Shown: piece after piece, positions 34,308 through 43,917 of the stretch
Numbering within the stretch: the first letter of the stretch is position 1
Layout: each line of letters starts with the position of its first letter
Source of the DNA: Chlorohelix sp037138995
GTDB lineage: Bacteria > Chloroflexota > Chloroflexia > Chloroheliales > Chloroheliaceae
Reading direction: 5' to 3'
Length of the DNA stretch: 64,000 nucleotides
Assembly: GCF_037138995.1 (NCBI RefSeq)
Contig: NZ_JBAXHI010000001.1
Span: forward strand, 1-64,000
Notes under the pieces: model-generated
What the model was told of the DNA's origin: nothing
Seen by the model: the letters and a program-made list of their open reading frames with translations, nothing else
Databases searched by the model: none
Translations under genes and position numbers: made by a program

Positions 34308-36383
34308 TCAAGACAAGTAAAAAAATTCTACACCAAAGGGCGGTAAGTTTATTTCTAAAACTTCTTCGCCCTTTATTTTTCGATAGGTTCGATTGAGCAA
34401 CACCTGAATTGAATGGCTGTTATGATTAATAAGGGCGAAATATTGGTGTAGTTCCCCGGTTCGCACCACTTCCAAACCATCGACTAATGGCAAATTAGGG
34501 ATAGCAGGAGTACATTCTATTCGGAATAACTCTTCCCACAGATAGCGATAAGTCTGTTCATTAGGCAACACGCCCAAATAATAGGCTTCTCCGGATTCGA
34601 GCTTTCGACATGCCAACGCCACTGAATTGGCAAAGAAATCAAGCTCATTCGATTTACCATAGCGCAGGATAATCTCCACATCTTCGCCCTGTTCCAGTCG
34701 TTCTGCCCATAAGCGTCGCGCATTCACTTGCCTGCCTGTTACCTCATCGCACAAGAGTAAGGGTATATCACCACAGGCAGGCTGATTACCTAAAATTTCT
34801 CCGTTAAAATTGCCCGGTATGAAAGGCGGGAAAGAGATATATTCCTCCACCCCTATATGCAGCCAATCTTTGAGGGCGTAAGGTTGCCCCTCGTCACTCC
34901 AGATATTGCTTGGCTCTTTCGCTCCGGCTCTAGTCACAAGCAATAGCTTGCCGCCTTCTTCGACATAGACGCGCCACATATCGGATGTATAATAATCTCC
35001 AATAATCGGGGCAGGCGCAATCACTAGAGAGTATTCTTTCAATTTTACTGCCGGGTAATCGTGCGGCAAAATATCAACCGGAATATAACGCTTATAAAGG
35101 CTATTGTGTAAATCCTTAACAATTTGAATATAATCGAAAGCTGCGTTATGTGGTTCCAGTTGCAAAGCCCATAAATCATCATAGCTGAAAAGAATAGCTA
35201 CACGAGCTTTTTGTCGTCTGAAAAATTGTGGCGGCAAAGCATCCAATTCTTTGCTCAAATCCATAATCTCATAATAAGCGCGGGTTTGAACGCCTTCGTG
35301 AGATAGGATAGCGCTATGATATTGTTCGCCGCCAAAACGTGATTGCCTCCAACTAAAATAAACCGCGCCCTGCCCACCCCTCAAAAAGTTCTGGAGCGTC
35401 CAAAGGCGCACTTGCCCCGGATATACTGGAGGGTTATAGGTAGTCCAATTAACCGAACCAACCGCTTGTTCCATGACCCAATACGGTTCGTTCTTTAAAC
35501 CAAACATAAAATCGTGATAGAAAGCTATCTCTGAAATAGCCTTCATACCATGCGGGTAATTATCCCACGAAATAAAATCAAGCGGGGCGCTTAAATCATG
35601 AAAGTTGACGTTATCATCCCCATAAAATACATTATGGGTAATAAAACCGCGTTTGGGTGTCCAATGTTCACGAATCGCGTCCACCTGTAGATTAAAATAC
35701 TCCAACGCATTATCGCTGGCAAAGCGGCGATACTCCAATTCTAGGCTAGGGCTATAACCCGCCCCGGTTTGGGTGGGCAGAGGAATTTGCGACCATTCTT
35801 TATAAATCTGACCCCAAAAAATAGTACCCCATTCCCGGTTCAACACCTCAATGGTTTGATAGCGGTTTTGCAGCCAAGCGTACCAGTTGGTAGCGCAGCG
35901 TTGACAATAACAACGGCAATTGCCATGATTGCCCATTTCATTATCAACTTGCCAACCTATGATGGAATAATTATTTAAATAGTGACGCGCCATTTCCCGC
36001 GCAATCCGCGTAACCTGCGTGCGATAATAGGCATTGCTAGGGCAATAGAAATGTCTTCCACCAACCGTAAGAACATGCCCATCGCGGGTATGTGCCAGTA
36101 TATCGCTGCGATGTTCTGCCATCCATGGGGGAGGTGCAGCCGTAGGAGTACCGAGAATTACCCGCAAACCCTGTGAATTTAACACATTAATAGCTCTATC
36201 CAACCATTCAAAATCATATTCTTCGGGACTGGATTCGATTTTCCCCCACGAAAACTCCGCAAGGCGCACGACTTTTAAGCCAATTGTACGCATTTGCTCG
36301 GCATCCAGTTGCCAGCGTTCTTCAGTCCAATGTTCAGGATAATAAGCCACACCCAAAACGGGGCGGGGCAGGTAATTCGACAT
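34308..36383 (-). CDS. GH42 family beta-galactosidase
   Basis: 691 residues from an ATG at 36383 with a GAGG about nine bases upstream. The TIM barrel opens with GVAYYPEHWTEERW, the acid/base is Glu149 in QVDNEMG, and the nucleophile is Glu305 in VMEQAVG. The zinc cluster typical of GH42 is present: Cys114, Cys156, Cys158, Cys160 and Cys163. The trimerisation and C-terminal domains follow at normal length. GH42 enzymes release beta-galactose from oligosaccharides inside the cell. The promoter just upstream contains a palindromic operator, so the gene is probably sugar-regulated. Confidence 0.93.
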   Translation of the reverse strand: MSNYLPRPVLGVAYYPEHWTEERWQLDAEQMRTIGLKVVRLAEFSWGKIESSPEEYDFEWLDRAINVLNSQGLRVILGTPTAAPPPWMAEHRSDILAHTRDGHVLTVGGRHFYCPSNAYYRTQVTRIAREMARHYLNNYSIIGWQVDNEMGNHGNCRCYCQRCATNWYAWLQNRYQTIEVLNREWGTIFWGQIYKEWSQIPLPTQTGAGYSPSLELEYRRFASDNALEYFNLQVDAIREHWTPKRGFITHNVFYGDDNVNFHDLSAPLDFISWDNYPHGMKAISEIAFYHDFMFGLKNEPYWVMEQAVGSVNWTTYNPPVYPGQVRLWTLQNFLRGGQGAVYFSWRQSRFGGEQYHSAILSHEGVQTRAYYEIMDLSKELDALPPQFFRRQKARVAILFSYDDLWALQLEPHNAAFDYIQIVKDLHNSLYKRYIPVDILPHDYPAVKLKEYSLVIAPAPIIGDYYTSDMWRVYVEEGGKLLLVTRAGAKEPSNIWSDEGQPYALKDWLHIGVEEYISFPPFIPGNFNGEILGNQPACGDIPLLLCDEVTGRQVNARRLWAERLEQGEDVEIILRYGKSNELDFFANSVALACRKLESGEAYYLGVLPNEQTYRYLWEELFRIECTPAIPNLPLVDGLEVVRTGELHQYFALINHNSHSIQVLLNRTYRKIKGEEVLEINLPPFGVEFFYLS

Positions 36384-36427
36384 TTTCAAGACCTCTGCAA
36401 AAATAAGCTTTTGATTTTTCTTCTGAA

Positions 36428-36456
36428 AGATTAGGTTAACTAGTTCACCTTGTCAA
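36428..36456 (-). promoter_or_regulatory. GH42 promoter with operator palindrome in the spacer
   Basis: On the minus strand: perfect -35 TTGACA (36451-36456), 17-base spacer, TAATCT (36428-36433). The spacer contains GGTTAACTAGTTCACC (36434-36449, plus strand), a 16-base near-perfect palindrome with one mismatch pair. This is the layout of a LacI- or GntR-type sugar repressor site that blocks RNA polymerase. The regulator is not in this window. Confidence 0.72.
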
Positions 36457-36691
36457 CCTTCTGCTAATCTTCTAAATTAGAGTCTAGGGGAGCTGAAAAG
36501 GCGAAGGACTCGCGCTATCGTGATTTACCAATACATAAGCAAATGAAATTTTCCGGGCTGCTTGGAGCTATTGGGGTTGGAAAGACGGGCTAAATTTCCT
36601 AAGCCTATTCCAAGACCGTTAAAAGTAAAATTATTTGCCATATTTTAACCCTTATTCTAGCCTAATAGCCTCATATTCAAAATGCGCCATG

Positions 36692-36719
36692 TTGAACTTT
36701 TATACGATTAAGTTATAAT
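36692..36719 (+). promoter_or_regulatory. promoter of the EF-G-like gene
   Basis: TTGAAC (36692-36697), 16-base spacer, TATAAT (36714-36719), about 180 bases before the start codon, giving a long untranslated leader. Confidence 0.68.
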
Positions 36720-36899
36720 ATCCTTACTGTAAAGATTTCGTTAGCCCTTGCTAAAGCGAACAAACAGAGGGGAAGGGTAGAAAGCTTAGCGCCGGTAATA
36801 TCTTCACCGGTACCACCGCCAGTTATCTCCCTCCAATCATTGCAATTAAAAAACCTGACTCATTTCGGTACCAGGTTGTTCCGGAAAGGAGAAGAGCCT
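36720..36899 (+). promoter_or_regulatory. structured 5' leader of the EF-G-like gene
   Basis: The leader holds a purine block GAGGGGAAGGG (36768-36778), a CCGGT/ACCGG hairpin (36792-36810), a pyrimidine block CTCCCTCC (36827-36834) that can pair with the purine block, and AACCTG/CAGGTT (36852-36877) ending four bases before the GGAAAGGAG ribosome site. Alternative pairings are possible. No known riboswitch consensus is recognised. Confidence 0.42.
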
Positions 36900-38954
36900 A
36901 TGAAAAGCTACAGAACGGAACAGATTCGGAACGTAGGCCTATTTTCGCACGGCGGAGCGGGCAAAACGTCTTTAGTCGAAGCGTTGCTCTTCGATAGCAA
37001 GACTATTAACCGTTTGGGTCGCGTGGACGATGGCAACACCGTTAGCGATTTTGACCCAGATGAGGTGAAGCGCCATATTAGCGTTAGCGCCTCCGTTGTG
37101 CCGTGCGAGTGGAACGATACTAAGATTAACTTGATTGACGCTCCCGGCTACGCTGATTTTATAGGTGAAATTAAATCTGCGGCGCGTGTCGCCGATTCGG
37201 CGCTTATCTTGCTTGATGCCACCGGTGGGGTTGAAGTAGGCACCGAACAGGTATGGGGCTTTGCCGCCGAACGAAACTTACCGCGCATCCTCTTTGTAAA
37301 CAAACTAGATCGCGAAAATTCCAATTTCTTCAACGCACTTGAAGCAGCCCAACAATCCTTTGGGTCAAATGTAGCCGCGCTGCAAATTCCGGTAGGTAAA
37401 GAAAGCGGTTTTAGAGGAATAGTTGACCTCATCACCCGCAAAGCTTACCTGTATAGTAACAGCCGCGATGGCAAATTTGAAGTGGCGGATATTCCCGCCG
37501 ACCTGAAAGAACAAGCAGCCACCCTGCGCGAAAAATTGGTGGAGCGCATTGTCGAGGCAGACGAAGAATTGATGTTGCGGTATCTGGATGGGGAGGAAAT
37601 AGGCGAAGAAGAGTTGGGCAAGGCTTTGCCAAAAGCGGTTGCCTCTCAACAACTCTATGCAGTGCTATGCGGAAGCGCAACCGCCAATATCGGTACAGCC
37701 CAATTGCTTGATTTCTTAGCGCTGGATGCGCCTACTCCTAACGAGGAGGGCAAAACATGCGACTCGCACGCTTCGCTGGAAGCTATTGTCTTCAAAACCG
37801 TCGCAGACCCGTTTGGACGTATTACCTACTTTAAGGTAATTAACGGCGTGTTCAAGGGTGAAGGGCAGCTTTACAACGCCAGCAAAGGCAAATCCGAGCG
37901 GGTTGGCGTTGCTTTAATGGTTCGGGGAAAAGAGCAAATTCCTGTTCCAGAAGTGGTAGCTGGAGATATTGGAGTGGTGGTCAAATTGCAGGAAACCAAC
38001 ACCAACGATACCATCAGCGCACCTGACAAATCGGTGGAATTGGCGAAGATTAATTTCCCCGCGCCACTCTATCGCGCCGCTATTCTACCTAAAACCAAAG
38101 CCGACCTTGATAAGATGAGCGCCAGTATTGGTCGTCTGGTAGAAGAAGACCTGACTTTACATGTTGAGCGCGACTCCTTTACCGGAGAGACAATCCTCAG
38201 CGGAATGGGCGAAAGCCATGTGCATGTGGCAGCCGAGCGGTTGCAGCGCAAATTCGGCGTGAACGTAACCATAGAGCTACCCAAAGTGCCTTATCGCGAA
38301 ACTATTCTAGGCAGTAGCAAAGCCGAGTACAAGCACAAAAAGCAAACCGGAGGACATGGTCAGTACGGTCACGTGCTAATCGAAGTATCACACGCCGAAG
38401 ATGCCGACTTTCAGTTTACCGAATCAATCGTGGGTGGTGTAGTGCCGCGCAACTACATTCCGGCAGTTGAAAAAGGAGTACGCGAGGCGCTATTAGAAGG
38501 CATCGTGGCGGGCTTCCCGGTGGTAAACATCAAAGTGAACCTGTACGATGGTAGCTATCATCCGGTGGACAGTAGCGAAATGGCGTTCAAAATTGCCGCT
38601 TCTCAAGCTTTCAAGAAGGGTACCTTGCAAGCAAAGCCCGTCTTGCTAGAGCCGATTTACGACTTGAAAATCACCGTGCCAGATCACTTTATGGGTGATG
38701 TGATGGGCGACATCAACAGTCAGAAACGTGGGCGAGTATTGGGCATGGAGCAGATTGGCAATGGTTACACCATTGTGGAGTCACAAGCACCTCTTGCGGA
38801 AGTGCAACGTTATGCTACCGACCTACGCAGTATGACGCAAGGTCGCGGTATCTTCACAATGTCCTTTTCACATTATGAGCCAGTGCCGCAGAATATTGCG
38901 GAACACATAATTGAGAAGCACAAGAAGGAAATGGAAACCGCCGCTACACATTAG
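36900..38954 (+). CDS. elongation factor G-like GTPase (EF-G type 2)
   Basis: 684 residues from an ATG at 36900 with GGAAAGGAG eight bases upstream; an open frame begins at 36840, but without a good signal. G1 is SHGGAGKTS, G3 is DAPGYAD and G4 is NKLD in the usual order, followed by the EF-G domains II-V, with the HGQYGHVLIE segment (domain IV) conserved. It belongs to the shorter EF-G-2/FusA2-like class, not the canonical ribosomal-protein-operon copy, and stands alone. Members may act in ribosome recycling or under stress. A strong promoter and long leader drive it; a terminator follows. Confidence 0.9.
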   Translation: MKSYRTEQIRNVGLFSHGGAGKTSLVEALLFDSKTINRLGRVDDGNTVSDFDPDEVKRHISVSASVVPCEWNDTKINLIDAPGYADFIGEIKSAARVADSALILLDATGGVEVGTEQVWGFAAERNLPRILFVNKLDRENSNFFNALEAAQQSFGSNVAALQIPVGKESGFRGIVDLITRKAYLYSNSRDGKFEVADIPADLKEQAATLREKLVERIVEADEELMLRYLDGEEIGEEELGKALPKAVASQQLYAVLCGSATANIGTAQLLDFLALDAPTPNEEGKTCDSHASLEAIVFKTVADPFGRITYFKVINGVFKGEGQLYNASKGKSERVGVALMVRGKEQIPVPEVVAGDIGVVVKLQETNTNDTISAPDKSVELAKINFPAPLYRAAILPKTKADLDKMSASIGRLVEEDLTLHVERDSFTGETILSGMGESHVHVAAERLQRKFGVNVTIELPKVPYRETILGSSKAEYKHKKQTGGHGQYGHVLIEVSHAEDADFQFTESIVGGVVPRNYIPAVEKGVREALLEGIVAGFPVVNIKVNLYDGSYHPVDSSEMAFKIAASQAFKKGTLQAKPVLLEPIYDLKITVPDHFMGDVMGDINSQKRGRVLGMEQIGNGYTIVESQAPLAEVQRYATDLRSMTQGRGIFTMSFSHYEPVPQNIAEHIIEKHKKEMETAATH

Positions 38955-38985
38955 CTATAAACCCTTTTTAACAGTAAAGAAAAAG

Positions 38986-39013
38986 AGCGGGGATTTTTCC
39001 TCGCTTTTTATTT
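38986..39013 (+). terminator. intrinsic terminator after the EF-G-like gene
   Basis: AGCGGGG (38986-38992) pairs with CCTCGCT (38999-39005), one wobble, 6-base loop, then TTTTATTT. Confidence 0.8.
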
Positions 39014-39135
39014 GTCGCTAAATATTACGCTAAAGCTAACGACTTAAAATAAAGTTACCCGCATGCAAAAATTCGCCGCAAGCGTTATAATTCCCCATAC
39101 TTGAGAATTTTGTAACAAAGGAGCCATTTGCGGAC

Positions 39136-40374
39136 TTGAAAATTCTGATGCTGACCTCCTCCTACCCTAAATATCGGGGGGATGTCACTGCGCCGTTTAT
39201 CGAAGAAATAGCCCAGAACACACAAAAGCTGGGACATGAAGTGACTGTGATGATGCCCTATCATCCCGACTTGCGCCGCCAACCTGTCGAAAATGGTGTG
39301 AAACTCTTTAATTTTCACTATAGCCCCTTCAAAAAATGGAATATATGGGGCTATGCCGCCTCACTTGAGGGGGATGTCAAGATTCGACCGCTGATTTATC
39401 TACTCTTACCCCTTGTGTTGTTGAGTAGTTTCTGGCATATGTGGAAATTGACACGCTGTGAACGCTTTGCTATGATTCAAGCTCATTGGGTTATACCAAA
39501 CGCCCCGGTTGCCGTATTAATCGGCATGCTCCGTAAAATCCCGGTGGTAATCAGCATGCACGGTTCGGATGTATATATAGCGGAACGATTTAAACCGGTA
39601 GGATGGGTAGCACGCTGGGCTTTTAAACGGGCGGCAGCGGTCACTGCTTCTAGCCCCGACCTTATGCAAAGGGCGCAAAAGCTAGGAGCGCCCCTGCAAC
39701 CGCACAGAGCGGTAGTAATACCCTACGGAGCAGACCCTTCGGTATTTCGTGCGCCTGCAATGCCCCGCCCTGAACTACGCCAAAAATTGGGCTTCGGCGA
39801 GGATGAGCAAATCCTGTTCTGTATCGGGCGGTTGGTTTACAAAAAAGGCTTCGAATACGCAATCAAAGCGTTACCGCAGGTTTTACTAAAATTTCCCAGA
39901 GCGCGGCTGATAATTGCCGGACAAGGTGACTTGCACGCCGAGTTGGAAGAGCAAGTGCTGGCAGCATGCGTAAAAAAACACGTCACTTTTACAGGAGCAA
40001 TCCAACACGATAAAGTGCCGGAGTATTTAGCAGGGTGTGACCTTTTTTTATTGCCAAGTATTGTTGACAAGAGTGGCAATGTGGACGGCTTGCCCAATAC
40101 ATTAATGGAGGCACTGGCAACAGGGGTGCCGGTAATTGCTTCAAGTATTGGGGGAGTAGCGCTGGCAGTTGAGGATAAGGTAAACGGTCTATTGGTAGCA
40201 CAGCGTGACTCAGCTGCGCTGGCGGAAGCAATCTGCCTGCTTCTTTCGGATAGCGAGAAAAGAAATAAATTTGCTGCGGCGGGGCGAGCGCGAGTTGAGC
40301 GCGAATTGAACTGGACTGAAATTGCACGCCGTTATCAGAAAGTTTTTGAGGACGCAAAATCAAATGCTAATTGA
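39136..40374 (+). CDS. GT4-family glycosyltransferase
   Basis: A 412-residue retaining GT-B enzyme. It starts at a TTG (39136); the nearest Shine-Dalgarno-like AAAGGAG is 12 bases upstream, a long spacing, and no better start is seen. The N-terminal domain opens with ILMLTSSYPKYRGD. The donor-binding part has FCIGRLVYKKGFEYAIKAL and the nucleotide E-x7-E pattern in DGLPNTLMEALATGVPVI. It is the first of three overlapping genes (GT4, sugar dehydrogenase, GT39-TPR), which together suggest synthesis of a uronate-containing surface glycan. Confidence 0.9.
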   Translation: MKILMLTSSYPKYRGDVTAPFIEEIAQNTQKLGHEVTVMMPYHPDLRRQPVENGVKLFNFHYSPFKKWNIWGYAASLEGDVKIRPLIYLLLPLVLLSSFWHMWKLTRCERFAMIQAHWVIPNAPVAVLIGMLRKIPVVISMHGSDVYIAERFKPVGWVARWAFKRAAAVTASSPDLMQRAQKLGAPLQPHRAVVIPYGADPSVFRAPAMPRPELRQKLGFGEDEQILFCIGRLVYKKGFEYAIKALPQVLLKFPRARLIIAGQGDLHAELEEQVLAACVKKHVTFTGAIQHDKVPEYLAGCDLFLLPSIVDKSGNVDGLPNTLMEALATGVPVIASSIGGVALAVEDKVNGLLVAQRDSAALAEAICLLLSDSEKRNKFAAAGRARVERELNWTEIARRYQKVFEDAKSNAN

Positions 40375-41671
40375 CAAAATCAATAATAAACAGGCGAAAA
40401 TTGGCATAATAGGTTTGGGATATGTGGGTTTGCCGGTTGGTGTGGCTTATGCCGAAGCCGGCTTTCGCGTAACCGGGCTGGATGTTTCTCAAGCGCGGGT
40501 TAAAATGCTCAATCGGGGCGAAAGCTATATAGATGACATTCTAAGTGAGAGGCTCTTGCCTATACTGGCAAACGGCAGCTTCAAAGCCAGCTTTGACCCC
40601 AGCGTGTTGGCTGCACAGGACGCGATTATCATTTGCGTGCCTACCCCCCTTAATAAAACGCAAGACCCTGACCTAGCCGCCATCAAAGCCGCCACCAAAG
40701 ACATTGCCGCTAACCTGCAACGCGGACAATTAATTGTGCTTGAAAGCACCACTTATCCCGGCACCACTCAGGAAGTTATCCAGCCTATTCTGGAATCCAG
40801 AGGCATGAAAGTGGGTGAGGATTTTTTTCTGGCATTTTCACCGGAACGTATTGACCCCGGCGCAATTGGCAGCAAGGGCTGGCGTTTTGAAAATACTCCC
40901 AAAGTAGTGGGCGGTGTTACCCCACAATGCCGCGAACTGGCAAGCACGCTTTATTCAAAGGTAGTAGAAAAAGTTGTGCCAGTATCCTCGCCCAGTATCG
41001 CCGAAATGACCAAGATATTCGAGAACGTCTTTAGGGTGGTAAACGTGGCGCTAGTAAACGAAATGGCGCTGCTCTGCGACCGGATGGGGCTGGACGTGTG
41101 GGAAGTGCTACGCGCTGCCAACACCAAACCTTTCGGTATCATGCAATTTGCGCCGGGACCGGGCGTAGGGGGACATTGTATCCCAATTGACCCTTTCTAT
41201 CTCACTTGGAAAGCGCGTGAGTACGATTTCCACACTCGCTTTATCGAGTTGGCAGGTGAAATCAACTTGCAAATGCCCTACCATGTGCGTGAGCTAACTA
41301 TACGCGCCCTGAATCGCAGCGACAAGGGTTTGCATGGCGCAAAAATTCTGGTATTGGGCGTAGCCTACAAGAAGGATGTGAGCGATTTCCGCGAGTCTCC
41401 TGCCATTAAGATTATTTCCTTATTGGAGAAAGACGGGGCGCACATAACCTATCACGATCCGCATGTGCCGGAGCTAAAGGAAGGGAATACCACGCTTCAG
41501 TCGGTTAAGCTAGACCAACAAACCCTGAATGAAGCAGATTGTGTGCTGATTATTACCGATCATAGCGCTTTTGATTACGAAACGATTGTGCGCGAATCCA
41601 AAGTAATAGTAGATACTCGCAACGCCACCGCGAAAGTGGGCGAGAATCGGGATAAGATAGTTTTATTGTGA
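40364..41671 (+). CDS. UDP-N-acetylhexosamine/UDP-sugar dehydrogenase (WecC/WbpA type)
   Basis: 435 residues from an ATG at 40364 (GAGGA upstream) that overlaps the GT4 gene by 11 bases. It has the NAD loop IGLGYVGLPVGVAYAE, EST-TYPGTT, NVFRVVNVALVNE and the catalytic Cys in PGVGGHCIPIDPFYL. The PIDP motif fits enzymes that oxidise UDP-GlcNAc or UDP-ManNAc to the uronate rather than UDP-glucose dehydrogenases. Its product could be donor for the WecG-type transferase or for the neighbouring GT4. The next gene starts on its GTGA stop overlap, so expression is coupled. Confidence 0.88.
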   Translation: MLIDKINNKQAKIGIIGLGYVGLPVGVAYAEAGFRVTGLDVSQARVKMLNRGESYIDDILSERLLPILANGSFKASFDPSVLAAQDAIIICVPTPLNKTQDPDLAAIKAATKDIAANLQRGQLIVLESTTYPGTTQEVIQPILESRGMKVGEDFFLAFSPERIDPGAIGSKGWRFENTPKVVGGVTPQCRELASTLYSKVVEKVVPVSSPSIAEMTKIFENVFRVVNVALVNEMALLCDRMGLDVWEVLRAANTKPFGIMQFAPGPGVGGHCIPIDPFYLTWKAREYDFHTRFIELAGEINLQMPYHVRELTIRALNRSDKGLHGAKILVLGVAYKKDVSDFRESPAIKIISLLEKDGAHITYHDPHVPELKEGNTTLQSVKLDQQTLNEADCVLIITDHSAFDYETIVRESKVIVDTRNATAKVGENRDKIVLL

Positions 41672-43872
41672 GTATCTCCCAACAAGGGCTAACTACCAAT
41701 CAAAAAAAGCAGCCCAGATTCCGCCCTGATTGGTGGTTGCTGGCAATTCTCGGCGCAGGTTTGGCATTGCGTCTGCTGGTTTGGCTAATTGCAACGCACC
41801 GCTATTTTGTTATTGATGAGGCTGAGTATTACCAGATTAGCTCAATACTGGCGGATGGGCGAGGTTGGCAGTTTTACGATGGCGCAACATGGGTACGCCC
41901 GCCGCTTTTTATCCTAATGCTGGCGGGGTTTTTCAAATTATTCGGTCATGACCTGATAATCATCCGGCTATTCCAAATTTGTCTGAGCCTTGCTTCGGTC
42001 TATCTGCTGTATTGGCTGGGTAAACGGCTTTACGGAAGGCGCACCGGGTTAATAGCAGCACTGCTGGCTTCGATTGCTTGGCCCTTTGTGGTTTTCCCCT
42101 ATCTGTTGCTATCCGAAACGCTCTTTATTTTGCTCTTTCTAGTAAGTGTTTGCTTTTTTGCTGAGTTCTTCGCCACCTCAAAAACCGATTCCCGCAATAA
42201 ATGGCTACCGGAAAGTCGTACAGAATGGCTAACATTGGTAGGGGGCAGTTTCTTTCTAGGTCTCTCCGCCCTAACACGCGGACAAGTGCTAAGCTTCGTA
42301 CCTTTTCTGGCAATATGGTTCTGGATTGGCACAGGACGCAAGTGGAAGCCCACTATAGGCGCGTTTGTGGTAATGCTGGTAATCTTTGCTATTACCGTGT
42401 CACCTTGGGCGTTGCGGAACTCCAGCGTTTATGGTCGTCCTTTCATTGACAATACTGGGGGTTATAATTTCTTCCTCGGCGCAATGAAGGGCAGGAATGG
42501 GGCGCTGGTTTCTCAAACCCTCGAAGCGGTCAAAAATATGGCTGAACGCGATTCGGTTGGTTACCAGAAAGGGCTAGAAATCTTTTTCAAAGACCCCGCA
42601 GCATTCATTTTTGATAAGGGTATCAAAGAAGCGCTGGATTTCTGGCAGATTAACTACGGCGCAGACGAACGGTTGGTTGGCGGGTATTCGCTTGGTCAGA
42701 TAAACCCGCCTTGGTTGCTGCTGGATGCAACCCTTAACGACCTGTTATACTTAGTGACAGGCGCGTTGGCGATGCTCGGTCTGGTAGTTGCAACCTCCAA
42801 CAATAGGGCAGTTCGCAGTTTCGTAGTAATCTGGACGGCGCAGAACATGATTCTGGCTTTCACCTTTTTCGCAGTAACGCGCTTCCGGGTGTCGGTTTAC
42901 TTCTTCCTGTTGCTGTACGCTGCCTATACGATGGCAAATTGGCGCAAGGCGCTGGCGTGGTTCAAGCGTCCTTTGCGAAACAGCCGGGTTTTGCGTTATG
43001 CGGTGGGCTTGGTTTTACCTGTACTCTTTCTAGCGGTGGCACTGCCTTCTTACGCGCCCTTTGCTTACCTGACAGGATTGGACAACCAATGGGGGACAGC
43101 GCTAGGGCTGGAACGTTGGAATGAGCAGCAAAACGCGCAAGAGGGCGACCGCTTGCGGCTTGAAGGTAAGTATCAGGAAGCGCTTAACGCTTATGCTAAA
43201 GCCAATCAGAGCATACCAGCCACACAAATCAGCATAGGGTTGACCGAAGCGGCACTAGGACGGTTTGATGACGCAATAGGGCGCATTGGGCGCACTTCAC
43301 AAGATATTTCGCAAAGCCATATTGCGCTAGGCTATATCTATCTGTTACAAGGCAATATAGCATACGCTCACGGCGAGTTTAATACCCGGCAGGTGGCGCT
43401 TGACCAACAAGCAGACGAATGGGCGTGGGAAAAATTGCCGACTTCACCACTACCTGACAACACGCTTGTTATCGGTGAGTTTGATTGGGGTTACACTTAC
43501 GGCTTCCAAACCTACGAAAAAGATGCCCAAACGGGCAAATTGTATCGCTGGACTTCAGGGCGTGGGGATAGTGGGCAAGAGCTTGCGCGGCTCAAATTCC
43601 CCAACGCTGGTACGCAACACCCCGTTGAAGTGAATTTACGACTGCGCGGTTTCCGTCCTGACAGCCTTACGCCACCGCTGGTTGAAGTTTACGCTAAAGG
43701 GCAATTGCTAGGCAAGGTGCAAACTTCCCGCAATTGGGAAACCTACAACCTGAAACTACCTTCAAACCTGAGCGGGGACATCATCATCGAGTTAGGGGCG
43801 GATACCTTCGTACCCGGCTCGAACAGCCGCCGTGAACTAGGCGTTATGGTCGAATCTGCCACCCTTAAATAA
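41668..43872 (+). CDS. GT39/PMT-like membrane glycosyltransferase with C-terminal TPR and beta domain
   Basis: A 734-residue protein starting at a GTG inside the stop of the previous gene (GTGA). Residues 1-460 have about ten spans; the first outer loop carries the DEAEYYQISS acidic signature and an Asp-rich first loop typical of GT-C enzymes that use polyprenyl-phosphate sugars. Residues 480-570 form three TPR-like repeats (RLEGKYQEALNAYAKANQ and following), and the last 170 residues are a beta-rich outer domain. This fusion suggests that the enzyme binds its protein or glycan partner through the TPR part. A hairpin separates it from the convergent GH38 gene. Confidence 0.8.
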   Translation: MSISQQGLTTNQKKQPRFRPDWWLLAILGAGLALRLLVWLIATHRYFVIDEAEYYQISSILADGRGWQFYDGATWVRPPLFILMLAGFFKLFGHDLIIIRLFQICLSLASVYLLYWLGKRLYGRRTGLIAALLASIAWPFVVFPYLLLSETLFILLFLVSVCFFAEFFATSKTDSRNKWLPESRTEWLTLVGGSFFLGLSALTRGQVLSFVPFLAIWFWIGTGRKWKPTIGAFVVMLVIFAITVSPWALRNSSVYGRPFIDNTGGYNFFLGAMKGRNGALVSQTLEAVKNMAERDSVGYQKGLEIFFKDPAAFIFDKGIKEALDFWQINYGADERLVGGYSLGQINPPWLLLDATLNDLLYLVTGALAMLGLVVATSNNRAVRSFVVIWTAQNMILAFTFFAVTRFRVSVYFFLLLYAAYTMANWRKALAWFKRPLRNSRVLRYAVGLVLPVLFLAVALPSYAPFAYLTGLDNQWGTALGLERWNEQQNAQEGDRLRLEGKYQEALNAYAKANQSIPATQISIGLTEAALGRFDDAIGRIGRTSQDISQSHIALGYIYLLQGNIAYAHGEFNTRQVALDQQADEWAWEKLPTSPLPDNTLVIGEFDWGYTYGFQTYEKDAQTGKLYRWTSGRGDSGQELARLKFPNAGTQHPVEVNLRLRGFRPDSLTPPLVEVYAKGQLLGKVQTSRNWETYNLKLPSNLSGDIIIELGADTFVPGSNSRRELGVMVESATLK

Positions 43873-43878
43873 GTGAAT

Positions 43879-43910
43879 GGCTCTCTCCCTTCAAAAGAAA
43901 GAAGAGAGCC
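43879..43910. terminator. hairpin between convergent genes
   Basis: GGCTCTCT (43879-43886) pairs perfectly with AGAGAGCC (43903-43910) over a 16-base loop. There is no good T-run on either side, so it may slow polymerase rather than stop it fully. Confidence 0.5.
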
Positions 43911-43917
43911 GGAAGAT

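Larger units (their letters stand above)
36384..36899. other. 516-base intergenic region
   Basis: The left part holds the GH42 promoter/operator. The middle (36460-36690) shows no coding frame with a ribosome site beyond a 16-residue frame judged spurious. The right part holds the EF-G-like promoter and its 180-base leader. Confidence 0.7.

Noticed and set aside
36543..36593. A 16-residue frame reading MKFSGLLGAIGVGKTG that resembles a P-loop
   Set aside because: There is no ribosome site, no promoter close by and no continuation; a short match to GxxxxGKT arises easily by chance.
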